A stretch of 13,448 nucleotides of DNA. It comes from Pseudomonadota bacterium (lineage in GTDB: Bacteria; Pseudomonadota; Alphaproteobacteria; Rhizobiales; Methyloligellaceae). Below, one piece after another: positions 1-7,395 of this stretch (positions are counted from its first letter, which is position 1; each line of letters starts with the position of its first letter). Under the pieces are notes generated by a model. It did no database searches, was not told where the DNA came from, and saw nothing but the letters and a program-made list of their open reading frames with translations. The stretch is from assembly GCA_022567275.1 (NCBI GenBank), contig JADFHH010000009.1, forward strand, positions 1 to 13,448. Reading direction: 5' to 3'. The position numbers were made by a program, and so were the translations under genes.

Positions 1-1163
1 GGGATGGTCGCGGCCCATTCGGCCAGGCCCTTGAACTGGCGGAAAAAGCCCGCAGCGTCCTTGCCCGTCATCATCCCGCAAATCAGGTGCAAAGGTTGTG
101 GCGCGCGCTCCTCCATCTCGGCCATGGCATGGGCGAGGGCTTGCGCCGCGGAGACATTATGACCGCCGTCGAGCCAGATTTGCGTTCCGTTTCCCACATG
201 AGCCTGCAAGGCGCTGCCGGTGAGGTTCTGCAGCCGGGCCGGCCAGCATGCCGCCTTCAGCCCGGCCGCGAGAGCCGCATCGGCGATGCTGTCCCCGGCA
301 AGTGCGTCGATAGCGGCTAACGCGGCTCCCGCATTGTCGATCTGGTGGCGGCCAAGGAGCCGCGGCAGGGGCAAATCGCGCAAGCCCGAGCCGGTTTGGA
401 AAATCAGCCGGCCGTGCTGCTCATACGCATCCCAGGCCTCGCCGTGGGCGAGCAGGGGCGCGCCGAGTTTTTTCGCACGCGCCTCTATAACCTCGAGCGC
501 CGCACTCTCCTGACGCGCGATCACGCAAGGAACGCCTGGTTTGAGAATCCCGGCTTTCTCATGGGCGATCTGGCCGAGCTCGGAGCCCAGATAACGGTCA
601 TGGTCGCGCGAGATCGGCGTGATAAGCGTGAGGGCGGGTTTTTCGATCACATTGGTGGCGTCAAGCCGCCCGCCAAGGCCGGTTTCCAGCAGCACATAAT
701 CGGCCGGGATTTCAGCGAAGGCGAGAAACGCCGCCGCCGTCGTAATTTCAAAAAATGTGATCGGCTCGGCCCCGTTGGCCGCTTCGACGCGCCGCAGGTA
801 ATCAGACAAGGTCTGTTCGCCGATCTGCTCCGCGCCATGCGCCCCGGCCAGGGCGATGCGCTCATGAAAGCGCACCAGATGCGGTGAAGTAAAGACATGA
901 ACCCGCTCACCCGCTGCTTCCAGTATCGCTTTCAAGAAGGCGATGACGGAGCCTTTGCCATTGGTGCCCGCGACATGGACAACGCCCGGCAATTTGTCCT
1001 GCGGGCGCCCCAGCGCTTCAAGCAGCCGCTCAACCCGGTCGAGCGCCAAATTTATGACTTCCGGGTAGAGGCGCTCCATCCGCGCGAGAATATCCGCGCT
1101 GGGTTCGCTGTTCGCCACGCATGCTCTGTCCGCCTGGCCGGAGGAAGGTGTGAGGGATGTCAT
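1..1163 (-). CDS. folC: Bifunctional folylpolyglutamate synthase / dihydrofolate synthase, C-terminus cut by window edge
   Basis: FolC is a cytosolic ATP-dependent ligase that joins glutamate to dihydropteroate or to folates. About 387 codons are present and the last few dozen residues lie beyond base 1. Visible motifs are the Mur-ligase-type P-loop HVAGTNGKGS (residues 63-72), TSPHLVRFHERI (92-103), ETGLGGRLDATN (160-171) and HEKAGI (201-206), whose Lys matches the carbamylated lysine of the family; LDGGHN follows in the C-terminal domain. The ATG at 1163 is the first start after an in-frame TAA two codons upstream. A GTG at 1118 would remove a poorly conserved 15-residue leader and is a fair alternative, since neither start has a clear Shine-Dalgarno sequence. 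The gene begins 25 bp after accD and is probably co-transcribed with it, the usual trpA-accD-folC order of Alphaproteobacteria. Confidence 0.95.
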   Translation of the reverse strand, partial: MTSLTPSSGQADRACVANSEPSADILARMERLYPEVINLALDRVERLLEALGRPQDKLPGVVHVAGTNGKGSVIAFLKAILEAAGERVHVFTSPHLVRFHERIALAGAHGAEQIGEQTLSDYLRRVEAANGAEPITFFEITTAAAFLAFAEIPADYVLLETGLGGRLDATNVIEKPALTLITPISRDHDRYLGSELGQIAHEKAGILKPGVPCVIARQESAALEVIEARAKKLGAPLLAHGEAWDAYEQHGRLIFQTGSGLRDLPLPRLLGRHQIDNAGAALAAIDALAGDSIADAALAAGLKAACWPARLQNLTGSALQAHVGNGTQIWLDGGHNVSAAQALAHAMAEMEERAPQPLHLICGMMTGKDAAGFFRQFKGLAEWAATI

Positions 1164-1188
1164 CGCAGGTTATGTGAAGAATGCAGAG

Positions 1189-2196
1189 TCAATCGGCCGC
1201 GGGGCGGGAGTCGTCTCCCTCGCTCATGCCGTGCGAAACCTCGCCGCCCTGTGGCGCCTCCCCGGCATCTTCTTCGGGCGCGTCCACGGCCTCGCTGGCA
1301 AGCGGCGCATCGTCTTGCGCTGGCTTGCCGGAGGTCAATTCCTCATGCCGCGCGTCCATCAGCAAACGGCAGATGCGGCTCAGGGTCTCGCGCAGCTGAT
1401 GGCGGTGCACCACCATGTCGACCATGCCATGCTCCAGCAGATATTCAGAGCGCTGGAATCCTTCGGGCAGTTTTTCATGGATGGTCTGTTCGATGACGCG
1501 CGGGCCGGCGAAGCCGATCAGCGCGCCGGGCTCGGCGATATGGATGTCGCCCAGCATGGCGTAGGATGCGGTCACGCCGCCGGTGGTGGGATGGGTCAGC
1601 ACCACGAGGTAAGGCAGACCCGCTTCCTTGAGTTCCTGAACGGCGATGGTCGTGCGCGGCAACTGCATGAGTGACAAAATGCCCTCCTGCATGCGCGCGC
1701 CGCCCGATGCGGCGAAAAGAATAAACGGCGTGGCGCGTGAAACCGCGGCGCGCAGCCCGGTGATAATGGCTTCGCCCGCAGCTCTGCCCAGCGAGCCGCC
1801 CATGAACGCAAAATCCTGCGCGGCGGAAACGATCCGAGTGCCATCCAGGGTGCCGGCCCCGACCAGAACCGCGTCGTCCATCCCGGTTTTCGCGCGCGCG
1901 TCCTTGAGGCGTTCGGTATAACGGCGCTCGTCGCGGAACTTGAGCGGGTCGGGGGAGACTTCGGGCGTCGCGATGGTCTCATATTCGCCATCGTCGAACA
2001 GGGCTGTGAGGCGCGCCTTGCTCGTCATGCGCATATGATAGTCGCTGCCCGGCACGACGAACTGGTTGGCTTCGAGATCCTTGAAATGGATCATCTGCCC
2101 GCTTTCGGGGCATTTCAGCCAGACATTGTCCGGCACTTCGCGTTTCGCCAGGATGCGCTGGATTTTCGGGCGCACGATGTTGTTGATCCAGTTCAC
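1189..2196 (-). CDS. accD: Acetyl-CoA carboxylase carboxyltransferase subunit beta
   Basis: AccD pairs with AccA, which is not in the window, to move the carboxyl group from biotin to acetyl-CoA and form malonyl-CoA for fatty-acid synthesis in the cytosol. The 335-residue protein has the crotonase-like carboxyltransferase core with ASGGARMQEG, THPTTGGVTASYAMLGD and AEPGALIGFAGPRVIEQT. The N-terminal zinc ribbon is degenerate: only C29 remains, and the other three cysteine positions read S32, V48 and S51, as I recall for alphaproteobacterial AccD. After about residue 287 comes an acidic, Ala/Glu-rich tail of about 48 residues, making it longer than the roughly 304-residue E. coli enzyme. The start is GTG at 2196, supported by GAGGA 8 bases upstream. 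It lies 70 bp after trpA. Confidence 0.97.
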   Translation of the reverse strand: MNWINNIVRPKIQRILAKREVPDNVWLKCPESGQMIHFKDLEANQFVVPGSDYHMRMTSKARLTALFDDGEYETIATPEVSPDPLKFRDERRYTERLKDARAKTGMDDAVLVGAGTLDGTRIVSAAQDFAFMGGSLGRAAGEAIITGLRAAVSRATPFILFAASGGARMQEGILSLMQLPRTTIAVQELKEAGLPYLVVLTHPTTGGVTASYAMLGDIHIAEPGALIGFAGPRVIEQTIHEKLPEGFQRSEYLLEHGMVDMVVHRHQLRETLSRICRLLMDARHEELTSGKPAQDDAPLASEAVDAPEEDAGEAPQGGEVSHGMSEGDDSRPAAD

Positions 2197-2266
2197 GGAA
2201 GATGTCCTCGATTCAGGGACTCAGTCATTTGACCGACCTATAGCAGAAATAATGACCGCTTTGCGG

Positions 2267-3106
2267 CTATTTCGCGGCGGCGGGTTCGTCCATTGCCAGC
2301 CCTTCGGCAAGGTTTTCGACCAGTTGCGTGACCTTGCCTACAGTCTCAGGGCCCGCCTTACCCTCCGCATCCAGCGACGCTTCGAGGGCTTTGACAAGGG
2401 CCGAGCCGACGACAACGCCGTCAGCGCCGGTAGCGATGGCGCGCGCCTGTTCCGGGGTGCTGACGCCAAAACCGACCATAACGGGCAAATCGGTCGCCTG
2501 CTTGATGCGCGCCACGGCGGCGTGCACTTCGCCCGGGTCCGGCGACCTGGTGCCGGTGATGCCGGCAATCGAGACGTAATAAAGGAAGCCGGACGTGTTC
2601 TTCAGCACTGCGGGCAGACGTTTGGCGTCCGTGGTCGGCGTGGCGAGGCGAATGAAACTGAGGCCTGCTTCAAGGGCGGGGAGACACAACTCCTCGTCCG
2701 CTTCGGGAGGCACATCGACCACGATCAGCCCGTCGACACCCGCCGCCACGCAGTGGTCAAGAAAGTCATCCACCGGATAGACATAGATCGGGTTGTAATA
2801 GCCCATCAGCACCAGCGGCGTATCCTTGTCTCCTTCGCGGAATTCACGCACCATCTGGAGCGTCTTCTTCATGGTCTGGCCGCTTTTCAGCGCGCGCTGG
2901 GACGACGCCTGGATGGCCGGGCCATCGGCCATCGGATCGGAGAAGGGCATGCCGAGCTCGACGATATCGGCGCCCGCCGCGGGCAGCGCTTTGAGCAGCG
3001 CCAATGCGGTGTCGTAGTCCGGGTCGCCGGCGGTGGTAAAGGTCACCAGCGCCGTGCGGGACTGGGCCTTGAGCGCGGCGAAACGCGCGTCGATACGGGC
3101 GGTCAT
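2267..3106 (-). CDS. trpA: Tryptophan synthase alpha subunit
   Basis: TrpA cleaves indole-3-glycerol phosphate to indole and glyceraldehyde 3-phosphate, and the indole is channelled to TrpB. The 279-residue TIM-barrel protein has both catalytic acids: E50 in DIVELGMPFSDP and D61 in MADGPAIQ, matching E49 and D60 of the enteric enzyme. LMGYYNPI, the mobile-loop segment GITGTRS and the phosphate-binding GFGVSTPEQA and GVVVGSALV are intact, so the gene looks functional. The ATG at 3106 has no strong ribosome-binding site. In most relatives trpB ends next to this start. Here a 1.48-kb insertion sequence lies between them, leaving only 23 bp of original leader, so translational coupling is lost and trpA must rely on read-through or on a promoter in or near the element. 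Confidence 0.97.
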   Translation of the reverse strand: MTARIDARFAALKAQSRTALVTFTTAGDPDYDTALALLKALPAAGADIVELGMPFSDPMADGPAIQASSQRALKSGQTMKKTLQMVREFREGDKDTPLVLMGYYNPIYVYPVDDFLDHCVAAGVDGLIVVDVPPEADEELCLPALEAGLSFIRLATPTTDAKRLPAVLKNTSGFLYYVSIAGITGTRSPDPGEVHAAVARIKQATDLPVMVGFGVSTPEQARAIATGADGVVVGSALVKALEASLDAEGKAGPETVGKVTQLVENLAEGLAMDEPAAAK

Positions 3107-3129
3107 TTGGCAAGCTCAACTATGCTATA

Positions 3130-3164
3130 CCTCTCCCCAACGGGGCTACGGGATTCACACATTT
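3130..3164 (+). repeat. Terminal inverted repeat of the IS, trpA-proximal end
   Basis: This copy starts CCTCTCCCCAACGGGG and continues CTACGGGATTCACACATTT. It matches the reverse complement of 4576-4610 at 33 of 35 positions; the mismatches are A against C in the short spacer of the CCCC/GGGG mini-palindrome, and T against G in GATTCAC. The transposase stop codon (3155-3157) lies inside it. The outer nine bases resemble the CTCTCCCC ends of common REP-like repeats, so the true element tip could be a few bases further in. Confidence 0.85.
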
Positions 3165-4528
3165 TGTGTTTTTGTTGCTATTGCAACGCCTTTGAGCATG
3201 GTTGTCAGTTGCGGCCAGCCCCGTGCCATGGTTTTCGGGCCGGGCGGTTTGTAGTAGCAGTTCCAGCCGCCAAGCCGGGCCACAATCCAGGCAAGCCAGG
3301 CCAGAGAGCCCTTTTCATGGGGGTTTTTCTGCCGTTGCGTCCTGCCTTCCAGGGTTTTGCCGATCATGGCGGCAGGCTCTATCTGGCCCGCGTCGATGAC
3401 ATCGGTGGCCGGGCGCTCTGAGCCATCCCTGGCGTCGCGGAGCTGGATGATGCGTACCGCCGCCCCAAGCGCCATGGCGGCGAGTTTGAACAGCTTTTCG
3501 CCTGACGCCATCTGGCTTTCTTCCAGTTTCAGGCCATCGCTCTTGAGCACCCGAGAAGACTTCCTCGATGCGCCAGCGCAGCCGGTAAAGACGCACCACC
3601 TCACAGGCCTCTGCAAGCGTCGTCACCGGCAATGTGGTGACCAGACGCCACAGCAAAGGCGCAGCCCCTTCGGGCGCATCGATCTCCCGCGCCTCGACCA
3701 CGTTCAGCTCAAGATAGTCAGGATCATCGCGCCAACAGCCATGTTGCGGACGCCTGATGCGTACCTGGCCAGCCTTCAGGACAACCCGCGCCGTGCGCCC
3801 TTTTCGACCGATGCGGCGCGAACCAACATCAACCCGCTGCCCGCCAAGCGCCGGCAGGGCCTCCAGAGCCGCGAACAGATGCCCGCCTGCGGCAAGATTA
3901 CGGTCCTGCGCGGCGCGAATGATGACATCGACATTGTCAGGCCGGCGCGCAAAATGAGGGTAAATATCGCCTTCCCGGCCGGCCACCATCACCACCGCCG
4001 CCGCCGCGTCCAAAAGCACGCCGGCGGCGCTGGTCGCTTGCAGCCAGCGGTAGGATTCCTTGTCCGCAAAATCCCGCGCGCGCCGGTGTCGCAAACCCGT
4101 GTCCGAACGCGTCCAGATCTTGCTCCAGCACAGGCCGAGCAGCGCTTCGGTGTCGATGTCCACCGCGATCAACGGATGGATGAAAAAACCCAGCGCCTTG
4201 CCGTTACCGGCCGGCCCCAGCCCCTTGCGGCCCCTGTCACGGCCGGAGAAATTGATCTCCGTGGTGTCCTGGGCGACGACAATGCGCCGCCCCTGGGCCC
4301 CGCGTGGCGCGTGCGCGCGGCGAAACGATCGCCGATGGTTTCAAAGCTGATGTCGGGGGCCTCGAAAAAGCGGTGCGCGCCGACTTCTCCGGCCCGATCC
4401 CCGCCAAACTGCCTGACAACCAGCGAACCGCTTTCCACAATCGCCTCAAAAACCCGCTCGCCCCGCCTGTCCATCTGAATGTTCCTGGCGCCAAAGCCGC
4501 TCATCTCAATCTCCCGAATCATTGCCAT
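3155..4528 (-). pseudogene. IS4-family Tn5-like transposase, broken by two frameshifts and a catalytic substitution
   Basis: This DDE transposase would have cut and joined the element ends. Frame 1 runs from ATG 4528 (MAMIREIEMSGFG) to GAHRFFEAPDISFETIGDRF. Near 4295-4330 the reading moves to a second frame with VAQDTTEINFSG, which holds the first catalytic Asp (D97 in Tn5), and YRLRWRIEE, which holds the catalytic Glu. The Y-x2-R-x3-E-x6-K signature is complete only after a second shift near 3554, where one extra base separates EEVF from RVLKSDGLK. Frame 3 equals frame 1 and ends ATKTQNV at a TGA in the terminal repeat. The total span is exactly 458 codons including the stop, so the two shifts cancel. 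The second catalytic Asp is also lost: family VxDREGDIY reads VAGREGDIY at about 3975-4000. No active protein is expected. Confidence 0.9.
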
Positions 4529-4575
4529 GGGCCATTGAATCACAGCTTGACAACAAAGAAAATCCAACCCGAATC

Positions 4576-4610
4576 AAATGTGTGCATCCCGTAGCCCCGG
4601 TGGGGAGAGG
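4576..4610 (-). repeat. Terminal inverted repeat of the IS, trpB-proximal end
   Basis: Read on the minus strand this copy begins CCTCTCCCCACCGGGG and continues CTACGGGATGCACACATTT, pairing with 3130-3164 (33 of 35 identical). Identity stops sharply on both sides: the next outer bases are A and G, the next inner bases T and G. It lies about 47 bp upstream of the likely transposase start at 4528. Confidence 0.85.
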
Positions 4611-4629
4611 CCGGCGTGGAACACGCCGG
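4611..4629. repeat. Short perfect palindrome of REP-like repeat beside the IS
   Basis: CCGGCGTG, a GAA loop, then CACGCCGG form a perfect 8-bp stem directly outside the IS repeat. It is flanked by GGGGAGAGG on the left and GTGAGGGG on the right, the layout of dispersed REP-like intergenic palindromes in GC-rich Proteobacteria. It sits 75 bp downstream of the trpB stop. It has no T-run directly after it on either strand, so it is not a standard intrinsic terminator. Confidence 0.55.
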
Positions 4630-4704
4630 GTGAGGGGAACTTTTGGGGACAAAAAAATCATAACTTTCAATAAATTTCGAACCAGCTAACTTCCATAGCC
4701 ACTC

Positions 4705-5937
4705 TCACATCTCCACGCCGAGATGCTTTGCCACCGCGAATACGTCCTTGTCGCCGCGGCCGCACAAATTCATCACCAGCAGATTGTCCGCGGGCAAAGC
4801 TGGCGCTAGTTTCTGCACATAAGCCAGCGCATGGGCGGGCTCCAGCGCCGGGATAATGCCTTCGAGCTTTGTGCAGAGCTGGAAGGCGTCGAGCGCTTCC
4901 TTGTCCGTCACCGCGACATAAGTTACCCGGCCGGTGTCCCTGAGCCAGGAATGTTCAGGGCCGACGCCGGGATAGTCGAGACCGGCGGAAATGGAATGCC
5001 CGTCGATAATCTGGCCATCGTCATTTTGCAGCAGATAGGTCCGGTTGCCGTGCAGCACGCCGGGCTTGCCGCCGGTCATGGAGGCGCAATGATCTTCCGG
5101 GTTGCTCAGGCCCAGCCCGCCGGCCTCAACGCCATAAATGGCAATTTCCTTGTCATCGAGGAAGGGGTGGAACAGGCCGATGGCGTTGGAGCCGCCGCCG
5201 ATGCACGCTACCAGCGTATCCGGCAGGCGTCCCTCGGCTTCCTGCATCTGGTCACGCACCTCCTCGCCGATGACGGACTGGAAATCCCGCACCATGGCCG
5301 GATAGGGGTGCGGGCCGGCGGCGGTGCCGATGATGTAGAAGGTGTCGTGCACATTAGCGACCCAGTCGCGCAACGCTTCGTTCAAGGCGTCTTTGAGCGT
5401 GCCCGACCCGGCCGTGACGGGCCGCACTTCCGCGCCCAGCAGCTTCATGCGGAACACATTGGGCGCCTGGCGTTCGATGTCGGTCGTGCCCATATACACC
5501 ACGCAAGGCAAATCGTAGCGCGCCGCCACGGTAGCCACCGCGACGCCGTGCTGCCCGGCGCCGGTTTCGGCGATGATGCGGGTCTTTTTCATGCGCCGCG
5601 CCAGCAGGATTTGCCCCAGGCAGTTGTTGATCTTGTGCGAGCCGGTGTGGTTCAGCTCATCGCGTTTGAAATAAACTTTTGCCCCGCCCAGCGCCTGCGT
5701 CAGCCGCTCGGCGAAATAGAGCGGGCTTGGCCGGCCGCCATAATGGGCCAGCATATGCGTCAGCTCGGTTTGAAAATCCGGGTCCGCCTTGGCTTCTTCA
5801 TAGGCCTGCTCCAGCGCCAGGACCAGCGGCATCAGCGTCTCGGCCACGAAGCGTCCGCCATAAAGGCCGAAATGACCGCGCTCGTCGGGACCGGCGCGGT
5901 AGGTGTTCGGGGTATCGGGGAGGCTGGTCTTCGGCAT
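4705..5937 (-). CDS. trpB: Tryptophan synthase beta subunit
   Basis: TrpB is the pyridoxal-phosphate enzyme that condenses indole from TrpA with serine to make tryptophan in the cytosolic alpha2-beta2 complex. The 410-residue protein shows KRDELNHTGSHKINN with the PLP lysine at K102, the catalytic glutamate E124 in IIAETGAGQHGV, and the cofactor phosphate loop GGGSNAIGLF (247-256). The C-terminal LCGRGDKD is also present. The N-terminal NTYRAGPDERGHFGLYGGRFV is a typical TrpB beginning. The ATG at 5937 lies 5 bp after the trpF stop, so the two are very likely co-translated. No residue expected for activity is missing. The insertion sequence begins 94 bp beyond its stop codon. Confidence 0.98.
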   Translation of the reverse strand: MPKTSLPDTPNTYRAGPDERGHFGLYGGRFVAETLMPLVLALEQAYEEAKADPDFQTELTHMLAHYGGRPSPLYFAERLTQALGGAKVYFKRDELNHTGSHKINNCLGQILLARRMKKTRIIAETGAGQHGVAVATVAARYDLPCVVYMGTTDIERQAPNVFRMKLLGAEVRPVTAGSGTLKDALNEALRDWVANVHDTFYIIGTAAGPHPYPAMVRDFQSVIGEEVRDQMQEAEGRLPDTLVACIGGGSNAIGLFHPFLDDKEIAIYGVEAGGLGLSNPEDHCASMTGGKPGVLHGNRTYLLQNDDGQIIDGHSISAGLDYPGVGPEHSWLRDTGRVTYVAVTDKEALDAFQLCTKLEGIIPALEPAHALAYVQKLAPALPADNLLVMNLCGRGDKDVFAVAKHLGVEM

Positions 5938-5942
5938 CGAAT

Positions 5943-6593
5943 TTATCCCGGTGATTTCGCGGCGGCGATGAACCGGCGGATCAGCTCCGCATCCTTTTCT
6001 CCCGGCGCGCTTTCAACACCCGAAGACACATCGACCGCCGCCGCGCCGGTCGCCGCGATCGCGGCCGCGACATTATCCGCATCCAGCCCGCCGGACAGCA
6101 TAAAGCTGCCCTTGCCCTTAACGCCCATCAGCACCGGCCAGTCAAACGGGACGCCATTGCCGCCGGGCAGGGTCCGGCCCGCATCTTCCGGCTCCTTGGC
6201 GTCATAGAGAATCAGATCAGCGGCGCCTTCATAGTCGCGCGCAGCCGCCGCGTCGGCGGCGCTTTCCACCTTGATGGCCTTGATGATCTGGCGCCCGGTC
6301 AGCGCCTTTATTTCGCGCAACCGCCCGGGCGTCTCGCCGCCATGCAACTGAATGAGATCGGGCGCAACCTCATCGGCGATGCGTTTGACGGCCGCATCGT
6401 CCGGGTCCACCAGCAGGGCCACCGATTTGGCCCGTCCCCGTCCCTGATCGGCAAGCGCGCGCGCGCAAAAAAAATCCACGTTACGCGGGCTGGCGGGATA
6501 GAACACCAGGCCGAAATAGTCCGCGCCCGCGTCGAGGGCGGCGGCCAATGACTCCGGTGTGCGGAGTCCGCAGATTTTTACCTTTACACTCAT
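5943..6593 (-). CDS. trpF: Phosphoribosylanthranilate isomerase
   Basis: TrpF performs the Amadori rearrangement of N-(5-phosphoribosyl)anthranilate to CdRP, the third tryptophan-specific step. It is a small cytosolic beta/alpha-barrel. From the ATG at 6593 the product is 216 residues, with the general base C8 in VKICGL and the general acid D131 in ILYDAK. LIQLHGGE (80-87) and the phosphate-binding segments LSGGLDADNV and VDVSSGVES are also present. An in-frame GTG at 6623 would add ten residues; I prefer 6593 because the family usually begins just before the KICG strand. Neither start has a clear Shine-Dalgarno sequence. It begins the trpF-trpB-trpA block. Confidence 0.95.
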   Translation of the reverse strand: MSVKVKICGLRTPESLAAALDAGADYFGLVFYPASPRNVDFFCARALADQGRGRAKSVALLVDPDDAAVKRIADEVAPDLIQLHGGETPGRLREIKALTGRQIIKAIKVESAADAAAARDYEGAADLILYDAKEPEDAGRTLPGGNGVPFDWPVLMGVKGKGSFMLSGGLDADNVAAAIAATGAAAVDVSSGVESAPGEKDAELIRRFIAAAKSPG

Positions 6594-6695
6594 GGCGCTA
6601 TCGGTTGGCTGGGCGCGGGCCACGCGGGGCCACGTCAGATATCGTGCTCAAACTAGGAAATCGCGCCAGCGCTGTCCATGCAGCATCGGGCCGCG

Positions 6696-7067
6696 CTATT
6701 CCGCCGCCTCGCGTTCGCCGATGCGCGGCCGGGCCGCGATGCGCAGCTGCTCATTGAGCTGGTCCGTCTGGCGGCGCAGTCCCGCGATTTCCGTTGCGCG
6801 CCGGCGGGCGGTTTTGCGCCACTTGCCCTGGCCAAGCCAGGTGACCAGCCCGCCAAGCAGCACGCCGAACAGCAGCGCCGCCAGCAAGAACCGGTAAAAC
6901 GGAGCGTTAAACGTCAGCAATAAATCCTGCGTTGCGAACGGGTCGAGATTGAGCGTCACCATGTGCCGGTTGGCGAGGGAAAAAGCCACACACACCACGC
7001 CGGCCGGCAGAATCACAAACAGCCAGAAAAATTTCCTGAACACACTGCCTCCCCGCATAACCCGCAC
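6696..7067 (-). CDS. LapA-domain (DUF1049-type) small inner-membrane protein
   Basis: This is a small membrane protein with two predicted membrane segments (about residues 12-31 and 58-79 from the GTG at 7067). The loop between them holds the family-typical NRHMVTLNLDPF. A basic, coiled-coil-like cytoplasmic tail (about 82-112) is rich in Arg, Gln and Glu. E. coli LapA/LapB take part in controlling lipopolysaccharide synthesis, but small LapA-domain proteins next to ihfB in Alphaproteobacteria are not functionally defined. The start is uncertain: GTG 7067, ATG 7058, or GTG 7043 giving MFRKFFWLFV with GGAGG only 4 bases upstream. It follows ihfB by 13 bp or slightly more and is likely in the same operon. 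Confidence 0.85.
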   Translation of the reverse strand: MRVMRGGSVFRKFFWLFVILPAGVVCVAFSLANRHMVTLNLDPFATQDLLLTFNAPFYRFLLAALLFGVLLGGLVTWLGQGKWRKTARRRATEIAGLRRQTDQLNEQLRIAARPRIGEREAAE

Positions 7068-7080
7068 TGCCTGGCGGGTG

Positions 7081-7395
7081 TTACATCCCTTCGCTGTCCG
7101 GCTGCCCGGGGCGATAATTGCGGTTCAACCGCTCGCGCAACCCTTTGCCGGTCTTGAAGAAGGGAACATATTTCTCTTCCACGAAGACCGTTTCGCCGGT
7201 ACGCGGATTGCGCCCCTGCCGGGCGGTCCGGTGTTTTACGATGAAGGTGCCAAAACCGCGCAACTCAACCCGGTCGCCACGCGCCAGCGCGGCAATTATT
7301 TCTTCCAGAATTGTGTTGACGATGCGCTCGGCATCCCGCTGGTAGAGGTGCGGATTTGCCGCGCCCACCCTTTGAATTAGCTCCGACTTAATCAT
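7081..7395 (-). CDS. ihfB: Integration host factor beta subunit
   Basis: IhfB forms a heterodimer with IhfA (not in the window), binds specific DNA sites in the minor groove and bends them sharply, shaping promoters, replication origins and recombination sites. The 104-residue protein has the complete HU/IHF fold: MIKSELIQRV, the dimer helices, VELRGFGTF, and the beta-arm GRNPRTGE with the intercalating proline P64. It then reads VPFFKTGKGLRERLN. NPHLYQRDAERIV is characteristic of the beta rather than the alpha subunit or HU. The C-terminal extension of about 13 residues (RPGQPDSEGM end) is common in the group. The ATG at 7395 has its nearest purine-rich site about 15 bases upstream; see the small overlapping frame at 7388-7408. 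Confidence 0.96.
   Translation of the reverse strand: MIKSELIQRVGAANPHLYQRDAERIVNTILEEIIAALARGDRVELRGFGTFIVKHRTARQGRNPRTGETVFVEEKYVPFFKTGKGLRERLNRNYRPGQPDSEGM

Larger units (their letters stand above)
3130..4610 (-). mobile_element. Decayed IS4-family (Tn5/IS50-like) insertion sequence between trpB and trpA
   Basis: The element is bounded by inverted repeats of 35 bp that differ at two positions. It encloses one transposase reading frame on the minus strand, the same direction as the trp genes. Total length is 1481 bp, normal for a one-gene IS4-family element. I see no target-site duplication at these boundaries: the left flank reads CTCAACTATGCTATA and the right flank CCGGCGTGGAACAC. Loss of the duplication and the inactive transposase suggest an old insertion. 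The right end abuts a REP-like palindrome, so the element may have landed in or beside a repeat. The family call rests on the transposase motifs; the exact IS name cannot be given without a database. Confidence 0.88.

Noticed and set aside
2066..3421. Plus-strand open frame of 451 codons across accD, trpA and the IS end
   Set aside because: It crosses gene and IS boundaries and lacks any recognisable motif; the minus strand explains the region.
3551..3560. Programmed ribosomal frameshift in the transposase
   Set aside because: No slippery heptamer is present, Tn5-like transposases use one frame, and a catalytic residue is also lost; decay is simpler.
3130..4610. Target-site duplication around the IS
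   Set aside because: I compared bases 3111-3129 with 4611-4630 and found no direct repeat of 8-12 bp; CCTCTCCCC at the two ends is inverted, not direct.
4831..6207. Long plus-strand open frame of 458 codons over trpB and trpF
   Set aside because: It is antisense to two well-supported enzymes and its sequence (His/Arg/Gly/Ala-rich, no domain) is typical of a mirror frame in GC-rich genes.
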